Assembly (NCBI GenBank): GCA_000380225.1
Contig: KB904821.1
Location: forward strand, 3,977,795 to 4,041,794
DNA: 64,000 nt
Origin: a filamentous cyanobacterium ESFC-1
Lineage (GTDB): Bacteria > Cyanobacteriota > Cyanobacteriia > Cyanobacteriales > Spirulinaceae
Reading direction: 5' to 3'
In this document: positions 46,567 through 55,547 of the stretch, piece after piece
Layout: each line of letters opens with the position of its first letter
How positions within the stretch are numbered: the stretch's first letter is position 1
Position numbers and translations under genes: made by a program
Notes under the pieces: generated by a model
What the model was told of the DNA's origin: nothing
Database searches by the model: none
Seen by the model: the letters and a program-made list of their open reading frames with translations, nothing else

Positions 46567-46672
46567 ACAAAGGACAAAGAACCAAGGACAAAGGACAAAG
46601 AACCAAGAACAAAGAACAAAGGACAAAGGACAAAGAACAAAGAACAAAGGACAAAGGACAAAGAACAAAAAA
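46567..46672. repeat. Second heptamer family, AAAGGAC/AAAGAAC (about 15 units)
   Basis: Units of AAAGGAC or AAAGAAC (a few CAAGGAC) stop four bases before the TGA of the convergent M50 gene. Fragments of this family recur at 63125 and 63356. Confidence 0.93.
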
Positions 46673-46676
46673 CATT

Positions 46677-48323
46677 TCAGCCGAAAAAAGTCGATGACTG
46701 GGTATTCAGCCAAACTGAGAGCGCGATCGCGCCAAAACCGCCAACCAAACAGCAAAAGTATAATACCAACAAACCCAAACGAGTTCCCCAACTGGCATGA
46801 GGCTCTTGATAGCGTTGGGCGATTTCTTTGACCAGGCGATATTTTTGAGCAAAGGGAAGGGTATCGTAGCCGCAGGTTTTGAGGGTTTGAAATAAATGCT
46901 GAAGTAACTTGTCATCACTCAATCCCCCTGGCGCATTTTGGTGAAGCCGTTTGAGGATGGTGCGACTGCGAAAGTTATTCGGTAAACTCAAAGCCATCAC
47001 CACGGTTAAAAAGAGCAAAATGGGGTCTTGGAAACTCCACCCCGCGATCGCGAGGGCGGTCACGGTAAAGAGTTTAAACAGAATCTCTGCGTCGGGATGA
47101 CGAGAAAACAGCAGTAAATTTAAAACCCTGCCGCCATCTAGGGGCAAAACAGGTAAAAGGTTTAAAAAATTCAATAAAACCAGCCATAAAGTTAAAAGAG
47201 TCCAGGCCGTGGCGCGATCGCCCTGAAAAATAACCGCCAAAAGCACCCCCAAAATCAAGCCCGGCATCGGCCCGGCTAACAAAACCACTACTTTTTCGGT
47301 TAACGTGGCATTATCTTTGCGTCCCGAAGCCGCAGCCCCCAACAACGGCAAAAAGAAAATCGATGTATCTTGATAGCCAAACCAGCGCATGGCGCTAAAG
47401 TGACCGAGTTCGTGTAAAAATAAAACCCCAATCAAAATCGCGACGGTGACAAAATCGAAGAAAAAAGAGCCGAGGAATACAAATCCGGCCAAACTCAGGA
47501 TTAAGATGCCCCCTTTCCAATAAGGACGGGGTTGGCGTGTTTCCCAAAGATCGAGATAATAATAAGCCTCAACTTCGGCTTCAACGGGAATGGTAATGTC
47601 TGGGGGAGAGACTTGGGGGCGTTGACGGGTAAGGGGGGCTTCTTTTTGGGTGCCATTCCCGATTTGAATCGCGGCGGTAGCAGCAGTAGCGAGGGTGAGG
47701 GTGAAGTGGTCGGAGTCTTGGGGGCTGAGTTTTTTCTGGGAAAGGGCGTGGGAGAGGGTCGCACTTTCATGGGATGCGAGTAGTTCTAAAAATGAGTCGG
47801 GAGATAAAAGTCTGGGGGGATTTTGGGGGGCAAGGGCTTCGACTTTTTGGGCGTGAAGCTGCCATTGTTGCTCTAGGTGGGGGGCGTAGTCATCTTGAAT
47901 GAGGGTGGCAGGCATGGGCAGAATAATATAGTGCGATCGCCCGTTAATCGTGAGTAGTAACGTCCCATCGGCCAAAAAGGTCTCAAAATCCACATTAACG
48001 GCCTGAGTTGGACTGGGGAGGGCGGGAATACTCAACCAAGCAAAGGTTTGATGGCGATCGCAATACCACAGTTGTTGCCAGCGTTTTTCCCCTACAATCA
48101 TTAAATCCACGCGAGCATAACAACAAGGCTCAAAGCCCCAATCCTGTAACTGTTTCCCCGTCCCTGCAAAAAGCTGTTTGACAAACTCTGGGACTTCCGT
48201 CTCAGCTTTGACGCAATAATGGGGATATTGCAACACCGCCCGCCCCAAACGCTGGAAAATCAGGAGGTAGCGCACTCCCACCCATAAAATCAAAAACAAT
48301 AAAGTATAAATCAGGTATTGCAT
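46677..48323 (-). CDS. M50 family (site-2 protease type) membrane metallopeptidase
   Basis: The 548-residue protein has HELGH at 304-308 (FLHELGHFSAMRWFGYQ) and the second-metal motif LPVLPLDGGRVLNLL, the two zinc-site motifs of S2P proteases. The first 270 residues form a soluble domain after one N-terminal span, and several spans surround the active site. Such enzymes cut membrane-bound regulators within the bilayer; in plants and cyanobacteria the EGY-type members act in chloroplast development. The substrate is unknown. The stop codon is four bases from a heptamer array. Confidence 0.9.
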   Translation of the reverse strand: MQYLIYTLLFLILWVGVRYLLIFQRLGRAVLQYPHYCVKAETEVPEFVKQLFAGTGKQLQDWGFEPCCYARVDLMIVGEKRWQQLWYCDRHQTFAWLSIPALPSPTQAVNVDFETFLADGTLLLTINGRSHYIILPMPATLIQDDYAPHLEQQWQLHAQKVEALAPQNPPRLLSPDSFLELLASHESATLSHALSQKKLSPQDSDHFTLTLATAATAAIQIGNGTQKEAPLTRQRPQVSPPDITIPVEAEVEAYYYLDLWETRQPRPYWKGGILILSLAGFVFLGSFFFDFVTVAILIGVLFLHELGHFSAMRWFGYQDTSIFFLPLLGAAASGRKDNATLTEKVVVLLAGPMPGLILGVLLAVIFQGDRATAWTLLTLWLVLLNFLNLLPVLPLDGGRVLNLLLFSRHPDAEILFKLFTVTALAIAGWSFQDPILLFLTVVMALSLPNNFRSRTILKRLHQNAPGGLSDDKLLQHLFQTLKTCGYDTLPFAQKYRLVKEIAQRYQEPHASWGTRLGLLVLYFCCLVGGFGAIALSVWLNTQSSTFFG

Positions 48324-48382
48324 CTTTCGGGCGATCGCCCCAGGACGGACGAGGATGAGAATTAAATTTTACAAATTTTGAG

Positions 48383-49132
48383 TTAAGATTTTTGGGAAGT
48401 TTGCTCGAACAAGCGTGATTGCTTCGGGGGTAGCGGTAATCCCAAGCGGTCGTGAAAATCTTTTTGTACCTTGTAAGTCAGGCGCGGCGAGACTTGACGC
48501 ACGATTTGAGCCAACAAGCGATCGCCCGTACTTTGGATTAACTTATGGGGCAGTTTATAGATAAACCGGGGAAACTGTACCTTCACCTTAAGATCGAGAT
48601 GCCATTCAATATCCGTTAGGGTGGGCGGTAAATCCAACTTTTTCATTTGTTTTCCCCCCCAAGTCACTTCCTGAGTCGGAATATCGCTTAACTGCATCCG
48701 AGCGTGATAATCCACATCATAGCCAGGCGGCGTGTAATCGGGAACAGGAATGCTGTGCATATAATATACCCGGTCTTCGGGCGGCAATAACACCACGCCA
48801 ATTTTCGGCTCGACTTCATAACCAAAAGAGCCAAAACGCCCAATGGTTAGGGTGTAGCCATTATTCCCCAAAGATTCTGCTGTCATGGGTTGAGCGCAAC
48901 GTACAAACCAGCCCTCATGGGCATCTAAATAATCTGAAACCGCTTGAAATTCGCCATACATCCCCATTGTGCCGCGAAAATGAGTTTCAAACTCATACAT
49001 CCGTTTATCTTCGCTTTCTGGGTCTTCTGAGGTCGCTGCTTCTCGATCCAAAGCCGCGATATCCACTTCTGACTCATCGAGCCAATCGGCGGTTAAATCT
49101 TCGGGTTGGCGATCGCGGGATTCGGACGACAT
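48383..49132 (-). CDS. DUF1997 protein
   Basis: From the ATG at 49132 the protein is 249 residues and begins MSSESRDRQPEDLTADWLDE. After an acidic head of about 45 residues, a DUF1997 domain follows: FETHFRGTMGMYGEFQAVSD, MTAESLGNNGYTLTIGRFGS and FPRFIYKLPHKLI. The family is found in oxygenic phototrophs and has no assigned role that I can give. A START-like fold is possible. An ATG five codons upstream (49147) is the alternative start. It is transcribed away from the SDR gene. Confidence 0.82.
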   Translation of the reverse strand: MSSESRDRQPEDLTADWLDESEVDIAALDREAATSEDPESEDKRMYEFETHFRGTMGMYGEFQAVSDYLDAHEGWFVRCAQPMTAESLGNNGYTLTIGRFGSFGYEVEPKIGVVLLPPEDRVYYMHSIPVPDYTPPGYDVDYHARMQLSDIPTQEVTWGGKQMKKLDLPPTLTDIEWHLDLKVKVQFPRFIYKLPHKLIQSTGDRLLAQIVRQVSPRLTYKVQKDFHDRLGLPLPPKQSRLFEQTSQKS

Positions 49133-49322
49133 AAAACACCCCTGCACTGTATAAACTGACTCAAAAGGTTAGCCAAAAAGAGGGCATAACATCCCATTCA
49201 GTGAATTGCTGAGAATAAACTGAATACAATAAGTACAGTCCTTATGAAATGGCTAACCCTTACTTTAATAACCATAACTTAAGTTTTTTGACTCATTCAA
49301 ATTTCAATCAGGAGATATCAAC

Positions 49323-49982
49323 ATGAAAGCTTTAGTCGCAGGTGCAACCGGACAAACCGGACAACGGATTGTTAAGCAATTGGTCGCTAAAAATATCGCC
49401 ACGATCGCCTTAGTGCGGGATTTAGAAAAAGGCAAATCCTTACTTCCCGAAGCCGCCGAATTAGTGGTGGGGGATGTCCTCAAACCCGAAACCCTCGACA
49501 GCGCGATCGCGGATGCGACAGTCATTATCTGTGCGACGGGGGCCAGTCCCTCCCTCGACCCCACCGGACCCTATAAAGTCGATTACGAAGGCACAAAAAA
49601 CTTAATCGAGGCAGCGAAAGCCAAGTCCATTGAACATTTTGTTATGGTGTCTTCTTTGTGTACTTCGCAATTCTTCCATCCCCTCAACCTCTTTTGGTTG
49701 GTGTTGTATTGGAAGAAAAAAGCCGAAGAATATCTACAAGCCAGCGGCCTGACTTATACCATTGTGCGGCCTGGGGGCTTGAAAAACGAAGACAACGATA
49801 ACCCTGTGGTCATGTCTTCGGCGGATACCCTTTCGGAAGGGAATATTCCCCGGAGTAAAGTGGCGCAAACCTGTATCGAGTCCCTATTCCAACTGCAAGC
49901 AAAAAATAAAATTGTCGAAATTGTCGCCAAACCCGAAGCGCCCGAAAAACCTTGGCCCGATTTATTCGCGAATGTCGCTTAA
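49323..49982 (+). CDS. Atypical SDR-family NAD(P)-binding protein
   Basis: The 219-residue protein has the Rossmann motif GATGQTG at 7-13 and lacks the YxxxK active site of classical SDRs. It fits the atypical SDR group related to Tic62 and Ycf39 (KSIEHFVMVSSLCTSQFFHP, LTYTIVRPGGLKNED). Such proteins often act as redox-sensing scaffolds or reductases in photosynthetic membranes. The start lies after CAGGAGA. Its stop overlaps the next gene by 11 bases if that gene starts at 49972. Confidence 0.88.
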   Translation: MKALVAGATGQTGQRIVKQLVAKNIATIALVRDLEKGKSLLPEAAELVVGDVLKPETLDSAIADATVIICATGASPSLDPTGPYKVDYEGTKNLIEAAKAKSIEHFVMVSSLCTSQFFHPLNLFWLVLYWKKKAEEYLQASGLTYTIVRPGGLKNEDNDNPVVMSSADTLSEGNIPRSKVAQTCIESLFQLQAKNKIVEIVAKPEAPEKPWPDLFANVA

Positions 49983-50631
49983 TTTGCTCTCAATGTTACG
50001 CTCTTTTCGTTCCTGGCGGCGTGGGTGGTTTTGGGGGTTGATTGTCCTCGTCGCGATCGCGATCGTGACTTTTTCGGGTCAGGGCGATCGCTTCTCTCCC
50101 CAAGGCCAAAACGGCACGCAACCCCTAGTTATGTCTGGGGGAGACCCCTATATTCGCGCCCTCATGCGGACGATTTCCGCCAGCGAAGCCAACGATCCGC
50201 AGCCCTACACCCTTCTTTATGGGGGCGATCGCTTTAGCGACCTCAGCCGCCATCCCCAACGCTGTGTTACCATTGTCGCCGGGCCAAATCGGGGCAACTG
50301 TACCACGGCGGCAGGGCGCTACCAATTCATCAACACCACTTGGTACGAACAAGCAGCCCGCTACCACCCCGAAGGCAAAACGGGCTTTTTGTGGTGGAAA
50401 ACCTACAGTTTTGAACCCCAATATCAAGACCGGGTCGTATATCTCTGGTTGCGTGACCCGACAGTGTGGGGGGCAGATATACCCCAACTCCTGCGAGACG
50501 GCGATCTCGAAACCGTATTGCGATTATTGTCTGAAACTTGGACGAGTCTGGGTTATGGCATTGAAACCAATGTGATGAGTTCCCAACTACCCCAAATCTA
50601 TCGCCGCTTGCTGCAAGAAGAATTAATGTAA
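49972..50631 (+). CDS. GH104-type lysozyme-like glycoside hydrolase, membrane-anchored
   Basis: The 219-residue protein has an N-terminal span (GWFWGLIVLVAIAIVTF) with a basic head, so it is secreted or anchored. The rest has the lambda-endolysin-like pattern: MRTISASEANDPQPYTLLYG with the likely catalytic Glu, FSDLSRHPQ, CTTAAGRYQFINTTW and YQDRVVYLWLRD. It probably cuts peptidoglycan strands. The ATG at 49993 (MLRSFRSWRRG) is a slightly shorter alternative that would avoid overlap with the SDR gene. A phage origin is possible, but no phage genes surround it. Confidence 0.8.
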   Translation: MSLNLLSMLRSFRSWRRGWFWGLIVLVAIAIVTFSGQGDRFSPQGQNGTQPLVMSGGDPYIRALMRTISASEANDPQPYTLLYGGDRFSDLSRHPQRCVTIVAGPNRGNCTTAAGRYQFINTTWYEQAARYHPEGKTGFLWWKTYSFEPQYQDRVVYLWLRDPTVWGADIPQLLRDGDLETVLRLLSETWTSLGYGIETNVMSSQLPQIYRRLLQEELM

Positions 50632-51215
50632 ACCCGGTCATCCGGGGGTTTTGGCGATGTTTACTTTTTCGGAGATTGAAACCAGTCCTTAATTTCCGAA
50701 ATAGCGAACCCCTTTGTAGTATTTATACTACACAAAGGCGAAATTATCGGAGGGTCATCGCCATGTTATTTATTCTCTAGAACGGCGAACCTTTATGTAG
50801 TCACGCCCGTAGGGTCGCGACACAGCTAAAATGAGGCTTTAACGTAGGGTGGGTTAGGCGGCTCAAACCCATGCTATGACTGTAATTTAGCTATCCGCCG
50901 TAACCCACCGCTTAAGCTGTGTCACGGCAGTAGGGTCGCGACACAGCTAAAATGAGGCTTTAGGTAGGGTGTCGTTAGCGCAGCGTAACGCACCGAAATG
51001 TAGGCTCTCAAAGCCCTATTTTGTCGTCATTGGCGCTCACATCATTACCACTTAATCACCAACTTGAAAGTTTTTTTCTTCCCCCTCTTCCCCCTCTTCC
51101 CCCTCTTCCCACTCTTCCCCCTCCTCCCCCTCCTCCCCCTCTCAAACGGTAAGACGGAGCGCCAAGTCTAGCACCTTGACTCCGGCTGGGTGGGTTATAC
51201 CAAATCCGAATAGAG
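50632..51215. repeat. Repeat-rich gap without genes
   Basis: These 584 bases hold several elements. One is a hairpin CCTTTGTAGTAT / ATACTACACAAAGG near 50711-50738, enclosed by TTGGCGATG...CATCGCCA. A 34-base direct repeat containing AGGGTCGCGACACAGC occurs twice (about 50811 and 50931). An inverted pair GGTGGGTTAGGCGG / CCGCCGTAACCCACC lies between them, and a GTGTCGTTAGCG...TAACGCACC palindrome follows. A pyrimidine array of CTTCCCCCT units is at 51072-51140. The palindromes are shared with the cas6-cas4 gap. I see no gene. Confidence 0.75.
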
Positions 51216-53504
51216 TTACGTGGGGTTAGCCGCATAAAAACTCTGACAAGCTTGCAACATGGGTAACATGGCGCTTTGTTGCTGAAGCAATAACTCTGCA
51301 TCCTGTTGGGTAAAGCCCCCCGAAGCAATTTGTTCGCTAGGGGCAAGATTTTCAGTGAGGGGCGATCCCGCAGGGATCCGCGTAGCGGCACGCAACTTGT
51401 TAATCAGACGCACGATGGCGATTACCTCTTGTTGAGCGTTGACAATCGGACACAAAAGAATGTGACGCGAGATCGCCAGTTGTTGAGTGGCAATTCCTGT
51501 GGTTAATAACTTATCTTCGAGATTATTGATTTTGTTATTAACTTTTATCGCTTTTTCTGCGATTACTTTTTGAGCCAAGCCGCGATTCGTCGGCAGACTA
51601 AAACGACGCACTCCCCGATGAGATGGGGGTAAGGTAAACAGCGTCAGTTGAGACTGAGCCGGATTCACCAAGAAAATATGGCTGTGTTGACTGTTCAGCA
51701 ACCGTTTTAGGGACAAATCCAGAAAATTCAGCATCGTGTAAATCGATTCCTGGGGTTGGGTTTGAGCAAAAGTATTGCTACAAATCTGGAGGGTTTGCTC
51801 AATTGCGGTTTGGGGAGTCGGACTGTCTTGTTGTTGCTTGAGAGATTGATGCTGCTGAATATATTGCAGGATCACCCCGACTCGCTCGTTAAATACCTGC
51901 ATCGATTGGCGGTCGTTGCGGTCGAAACTCGCTTTAAAATAATCGGGGACTTCGGGCCATATTGCCGGGTCGTAATCTGGATGTACGCCAGGTTTGCGCT
52001 TATTCACCAACTGAGTCACACCGAGTAAATTCCCTTCTGGACTAAAAACAGGCAAACAAAGCAAGCTACAGGTGCGGTAGTGGGTTTTTTCGTCAATTTT
52101 CTTCGCGTTTTCGGCGTTAGGATTGTCGTAGAGGTCGAAAGGAATAATTGTAGGTTTGCGAGTTTGGGCGACTTGTCCGGCAAAACCTGTGCCAATGTCG
52201 CAGCGAATTTCCCCTTGATTGGGGATTTCTGTCCAAAGGTCGCCTTTTTGAGCATCCACCACCCAGAGGGTACTGCGGTCAGCATTCATCAGCTTTTGGG
52301 CTGCGTCCATAATCCGTTGTAGGACGGCGGTAGAGTTGAGGTTAATGCGGTCGAGCGATCGCGTGGCTTCGGCTAAAGCGGCGGTGGCTCGTAGTTTTTT
52401 GGTTGCTTGATAACAAGATTGGCAAATCCCTAAAATGCGGCGAATCGGGACAACACATTTAGCCAGATATTCAATATCAAGGGCAGTAAAGCCTTTATGA
52501 GAATTGCCCGGTTGCTCGACTTTGTTCAGCAGTTGTATAACGGCGACTAATTCCCCATCGTCATCGAGAATGGGAAACGCCAGAATATTTTGGGTGTGGT
52601 AGTTGTATTTTTTATCAAATTCTTTGACCAGTTGCGATCGCGGGTCATTGTAGACATTATCGGGAATATGAATGATTTTCTTAGCTGCGGCCACTTGTCC
52701 GGCGATTCCGTCCCCGATTCGCACTTGGATGTCGAGAAACTCCTCCCCTCCCCCTTGCGCGACTAATGACCAAAGCTCGGTTTTTTCATCGTTGAGTAAA
52801 AAGATTGTAGTGCGATCGGCTTTGAGAATATTACTAACCGTAGCCGTCACTTCTCGCAGCACATCATATAAAGTTTGACCCGCTTCAGTATTTTCATTAC
52901 CTAACTCCGCTTGGGCCAAAATATCCACCTGGGACACCAACAGCTTGCGCTCTAACTCCGCAAACTTGTTGAGAAAATTATCATCCCCTTTGTCTTCCGT
53001 TTGGAGATAATTCAGGGTACGCTCAACCCAATCCCGGCTAAAAATCGCTTTGTGGAGACGACTGCGAACCGTTAATAACCCTTGTTGTTGACTGACTAAC
53101 CCCAACAAGCGCAACTCTTTTTGACTCGAACTGCGATCGGCTCGGACTTCGCCGCGATCGAGAATACGTTTATATTCTTTGAGTAACTCTACATGATGGG
53201 GTTTGCGCGTTACCAGGCGATCGCGAATTTGACGCAGAGGCTTTAATTCTTCGACTTTTTCCCAATTATTCAGCCAACGCTGCCGCACCACACGGTCTAC
53301 CCAAGCCACTTCATCCCCTTCGGCGGGCTTATCGGGAACCTCTGTAATCAGCTTAATCAGCATTTGTGTAAAATATGGCTCTTTGCCCGTCCAATACAAA
53401 ACGCCCGCGATGAGACGCTTGTAATTCGCTGATTTTTCGGTTAATTTTTTGGCAATTTCCGCGCCACTGTCTTGCTGGTGGGAGGAGGGAGCAGCAAACG
53501 TCAT
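51216..53504 (-). CDS. Multi-GAF protein with N-terminal AAA-like-associated region
   Basis: The 762-residue protein has an N-terminal helical part (YKRLIAGVLYWTGKEPYFTQ, then VDRVVRQRWLNNWEK) like the end of cyanobacterial AAA-like signalling proteins, but no Walker motifs. Three GAF domains follow (about 215-360, 390-520, 575-700), with ILKADRTTIFLLNDEKTELW, LMNADRSTLWVVDAQKGDLW and LNSQHSHIFLVNPAQSQL. There is no kinase, cyclase or DNA-binding output. A palindromic repeat is inserted in frame near residues 703-714. It probably works as a ligand sensor for a partner protein. Its function is unknown. Confidence 0.82.
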   Translation of the reverse strand: MTFAAPSSHQQDSGAEIAKKLTEKSANYKRLIAGVLYWTGKEPYFTQMLIKLITEVPDKPAEGDEVAWVDRVVRQRWLNNWEKVEELKPLRQIRDRLVTRKPHHVELLKEYKRILDRGEVRADRSSSQKELRLLGLVSQQQGLLTVRSRLHKAIFSRDWVERTLNYLQTEDKGDDNFLNKFAELERKLLVSQVDILAQAELGNENTEAGQTLYDVLREVTATVSNILKADRTTIFLLNDEKTELWSLVAQGGGEEFLDIQVRIGDGIAGQVAAAKKIIHIPDNVYNDPRSQLVKEFDKKYNYHTQNILAFPILDDDGELVAVIQLLNKVEQPGNSHKGFTALDIEYLAKCVVPIRRILGICQSCYQATKKLRATAALAEATRSLDRINLNSTAVLQRIMDAAQKLMNADRSTLWVVDAQKGDLWTEIPNQGEIRCDIGTGFAGQVAQTRKPTIIPFDLYDNPNAENAKKIDEKTHYRTCSLLCLPVFSPEGNLLGVTQLVNKRKPGVHPDYDPAIWPEVPDYFKASFDRNDRQSMQVFNERVGVILQYIQQHQSLKQQQDSPTPQTAIEQTLQICSNTFAQTQPQESIYTMLNFLDLSLKRLLNSQHSHIFLVNPAQSQLTLFTLPPSHRGVRRFSLPTNRGLAQKVIAEKAIKVNNKINNLEDKLLTTGIATQQLAISRHILLCPIVNAQQEVIAIVRLINKLRAATRIPAGSPLTENLAPSEQIASGGFTQQDAELLLQQQSAMLPMLQACQSFYAANPT
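51362..51393. repeat. Palindromic repeat inside the GAF gene
   Basis: GCGATCCCGCAGGGATC plus CGCGTAGCGGCACGC form two small hairpins. The motif is a familiar dispersed repeat in cyanobacterial genomes. It is in frame and encodes about 11 residues (RAATRIPAGSPL region) after the third GAF domain. Confidence 0.75.
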
Positions 53505-53747
53505 AGCACAACCCGGTTATGAATATCTGGTCAAAATTCAGCCTACCACAATCAAAAAATGGCAGGTGTGATTTTCGTCGGTCAAAGATTGTGAATTTCC
53601 TCGACTGAGATCAAATCTGATTACCCATAAACAGACGTTGCACTTCTGGAAATTTTGATGAGACTGGAGGTTGGTCGCTCCCCAAACCCCCATATTAGTT
53701 AAATTTAAAAAAAATAAACTACTGATATGAGGGGTGAAACAAAATTC

Positions 53748-54833
53748 ATGGAAATTGGTGTTCCCAAAGAAATTAAAGATCAAGAGTTTCGAGTCGGTTT
53801 AACACCTGTGAGCGTACAGGCTTTAGTGAACCGAAACCATCAAGTCGTCATTGAAACCCAAGGCGGAGTGGGAGCCGGTTTTACCGATGAAGATTATCTC
53901 AACGCCGGGGCCAAAATTGTCCAAACTGCCGCCGAAGCCTGGGATCGGGAAATGGTGGTCAAAGTCAAAGAACCCCTCCAAGCCGAGTATCAGTATTTGC
54001 AAAAAGAGCAACTGCTGTTTACTTATCTGCATTTAGCCGCCGATCGCCCACTGACCGAAGCCTTAATCCATTCTGGCGTAAACGCGATCGCCTACGAAAC
54101 CGTCGCCCTTCCCAATGGCCGCTTACCCTTGTTAGCCCCGATGAGCATTATCGCAGGCCGCCTTTCTGTCCAATTTGGGGCGCGTTACCTCGAAAAACAA
54201 CAAGGGGGTCGTGGGGTATTATTAGGGGGCATTCCAGGGGTTAGTCCGGGTCATGTGGTGATTTTAGGCGGCGGCGTGGTTGGCACAGAAGCGGCTCGCA
54301 TTGCTGTGGGTTTGGGCGCAAGGGTGCAGATGATTGACCTCAATGTTGAGCGCTTATCTTACCTCGAAACCCTATTCGGCTCGCGGGTGGAGTTACTTTA
54401 CAGTAGCTCGGCTCAAATCGAAGCCATTGTCCCCGAAGCAGATTTATTGATTGGGGCGGTGTTAGTGGCAGGAAAACGCGCTCCTAATCTAGTTTCGCGG
54501 CAATTGGTCGCCAAAATGAAGCCCGGAGCCGTAATTGTGGATGTGGCCGTGGATCAAGGGGGATGTATTGAAACCCTACGGCCTACTTCCCACAGTCAGC
54601 CGACTTATATCGAAGAAGGGGTGGTTCATGTGGGGATTCCCAATATGCCCGGAGCCGTTCCCTGGACAGCGACCCAGGCGTTGAATAACAGCACTTTACC
54701 CTATACCCTCAAACTGGCACAACAGGGCTTAGAGGGGCTAAAAATGGACCCAGTGTTGGCGGGCGGTTTGAATGTGCAGTATGGCCGCTTGATTCATCCG
54801 GCAGTTTGTGAAGTATTCCCGGATTTGGTTTGA
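53748..54833 (+). CDS. ald: Alanine dehydrogenase
   Basis: The 361-residue protein begins MEIGVPKEIKDQEFRVGLTP, the usual start, with the in-frame ATG at 53727 as a less likely alternative. It has the family residues in AYETVALPNGRLPLLAPMS, an NAD-binding GGGVVGTEAARIAVGLGA and ending motifs DVAVDQGGCIETLRPT and HVGIPNMPGAVPWTATQALN. It interconverts alanine and pyruvate with NAD and ammonia. In cyanobacteria it also takes part in nitrogen balance. It is divergent from the GAF-protein gene. Confidence 0.96.
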   Translation: MEIGVPKEIKDQEFRVGLTPVSVQALVNRNHQVVIETQGGVGAGFTDEDYLNAGAKIVQTAAEAWDREMVVKVKEPLQAEYQYLQKEQLLFTYLHLAADRPLTEALIHSGVNAIAYETVALPNGRLPLLAPMSIIAGRLSVQFGARYLEKQQGGRGVLLGGIPGVSPGHVVILGGGVVGTEAARIAVGLGARVQMIDLNVERLSYLETLFGSRVELLYSSSAQIEAIVPEADLLIGAVLVAGKRAPNLVSRQLVAKMKPGAVIVDVAVDQGGCIETLRPTSHSQPTYIEEGVVHVGIPNMPGAVPWTATQALNNSTLPYTLKLAQQGLEGLKMDPVLAGGLNVQYGRLIHPAVCEVFPDLV

Positions 54834-54865
54834 TCTTCGGGTCATCTCCAGCAGAAACCCGCTTT

Positions 54866-55153
54866 CTAGGACATTAAAAATTGAAAGCAGGTTTCTCCAC
54901 AGTGAATCAAATCGCCATTTTTAAGTTCTTGTTGTTTGACGCGAATCTCGTTAACAAAAATGCCGTTGTAGCTGTCGCGATCGCGCAACAGGACTTTTTC
55001 CCCTTCGACGATAATATGGGCATGATAGCGAGAAAAGTTTTCTTGAATCGCGACAATATCATTATCCGGCGCTCGACCGAGGGTATTACAGCCTGGGTGT
55101 AATTCGTAGGTGGTGGCGTTGGCCGTATCGGGAGCATAAATTAAGTAAGGCAT
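54866..55153 (-). CDS. FHA-domain protein
   Basis: The 95-residue protein (start ATG at 55153, MPYLIYAPDTANATTYELHP) is a bare forkhead-associated domain: NTLGRAPDNDIVAIQENFSR, YHAHIIVEGEKVLLRDRDS, YNGIFVNEIRVKQQELKNGD and LIHCGETCFQF. The Arg, Ser, His and Asn residues that bind phosphothreonine are present. It should read Ser/Thr phosphorylation as an adaptor. The stop lies inside an imperfect inverted repeat that it shares with the ald 3' region. The PP2C phosphatase in the window may belong to the same signalling world, but there is no direct link. Confidence 0.88.
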   Translation of the reverse strand: MPYLIYAPDTANATTYELHPGCNTLGRAPDNDIVAIQENFSRYHAHIIVEGEKVLLRDRDSYNGIFVNEIRVKQQELKNGDLIHCGETCFQFLMS

Positions 55154-55259
55154 AAACCGCAAGGAAATCACACAAACGCTGATTTCCTCCTACTGCGATT
55201 CGCGATCGCGATCTGGAATTTGTCTTTGGTCTTTTGTCATTCGTCCCTGGTCATTGGTA

Positions 55260-55389
55260 TATAGTCATGCCAATTAAGTTCCATACATTGACGCTTACTG
55301 CTTGAGTCCGTGAAAGCGGACTTTGTTACATTGGTTCCCCAGATTTTAATCTGCGGGCGGGCTGTTGGTTCTTATTTAGAATGACTATA
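55260..55389. mobile_element. MITE family 1, copy B (130 bp, inverted relative to copy A)
   Basis: The reverse complement of this copy matches 13047-13177 over nearly all its length, including the ends (TATAGTCATTCTAAATAA), the CAGATTAAAATCTG palindrome and the AGTCCGCTTTCACGGACT hairpin. It lies in the 394-base gap between the FHA gene and clpP. The rest of that gap is heptamer units and a GGGCTGAAGCCC palindrome. Confidence 0.85.
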
Positions 55390-55401
55390 TAAAAGCGATC
55401 G

Positions 55402-55438
55402 CCAACAACCAACAACCAATAACCAACAACCAATAACC
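55402..55438. repeat. Short heptamer STRR array
   Basis: About five CCAACAA/CCAATAA units follow MITE copy B. On the plus strand they do not lead into a gene; clpP ends on the other side of the terminator. Confidence 0.9.
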
Positions 55439-55486
55439 CATAATCAAGAAAGGGCTGAAGCCCTTACTACTAACAAATAACCAATA

Positions 55487-55526
55487 AAAAAAGACGCATT
55501 CCGGTAAAGGAAATTGCGTCTTTTTG
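55487..55526 (-). terminator. Bidirectional terminator of the clpR-clpP operon
   Basis: AAAAAGACGCA / TGCGTCTTTTT with a 15-base loop gives a strong stem with T tracts on both strands, about 20 bases beyond the clpP stop. Confidence 0.85.
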
Positions 55527-55547
55527 CTTCAGACGTTGGTTAAAAGC

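Noticed and set aside
46282-46697. Overlapping long open frames rich in Leu, Val, Gly, Trp and Cys
   Set aside because: They are products of the seven-base repeat, which keeps every plus frame free of stops. The same holds for frames at 7717-8170 and 59823-60139.
49972-50631. Prophage remnant suggested by the lysozyme-like gene
   Set aside because: No capsid, tail, integrase or att-like sequences nearby; the membrane anchor suggests a host cell-wall enzyme.
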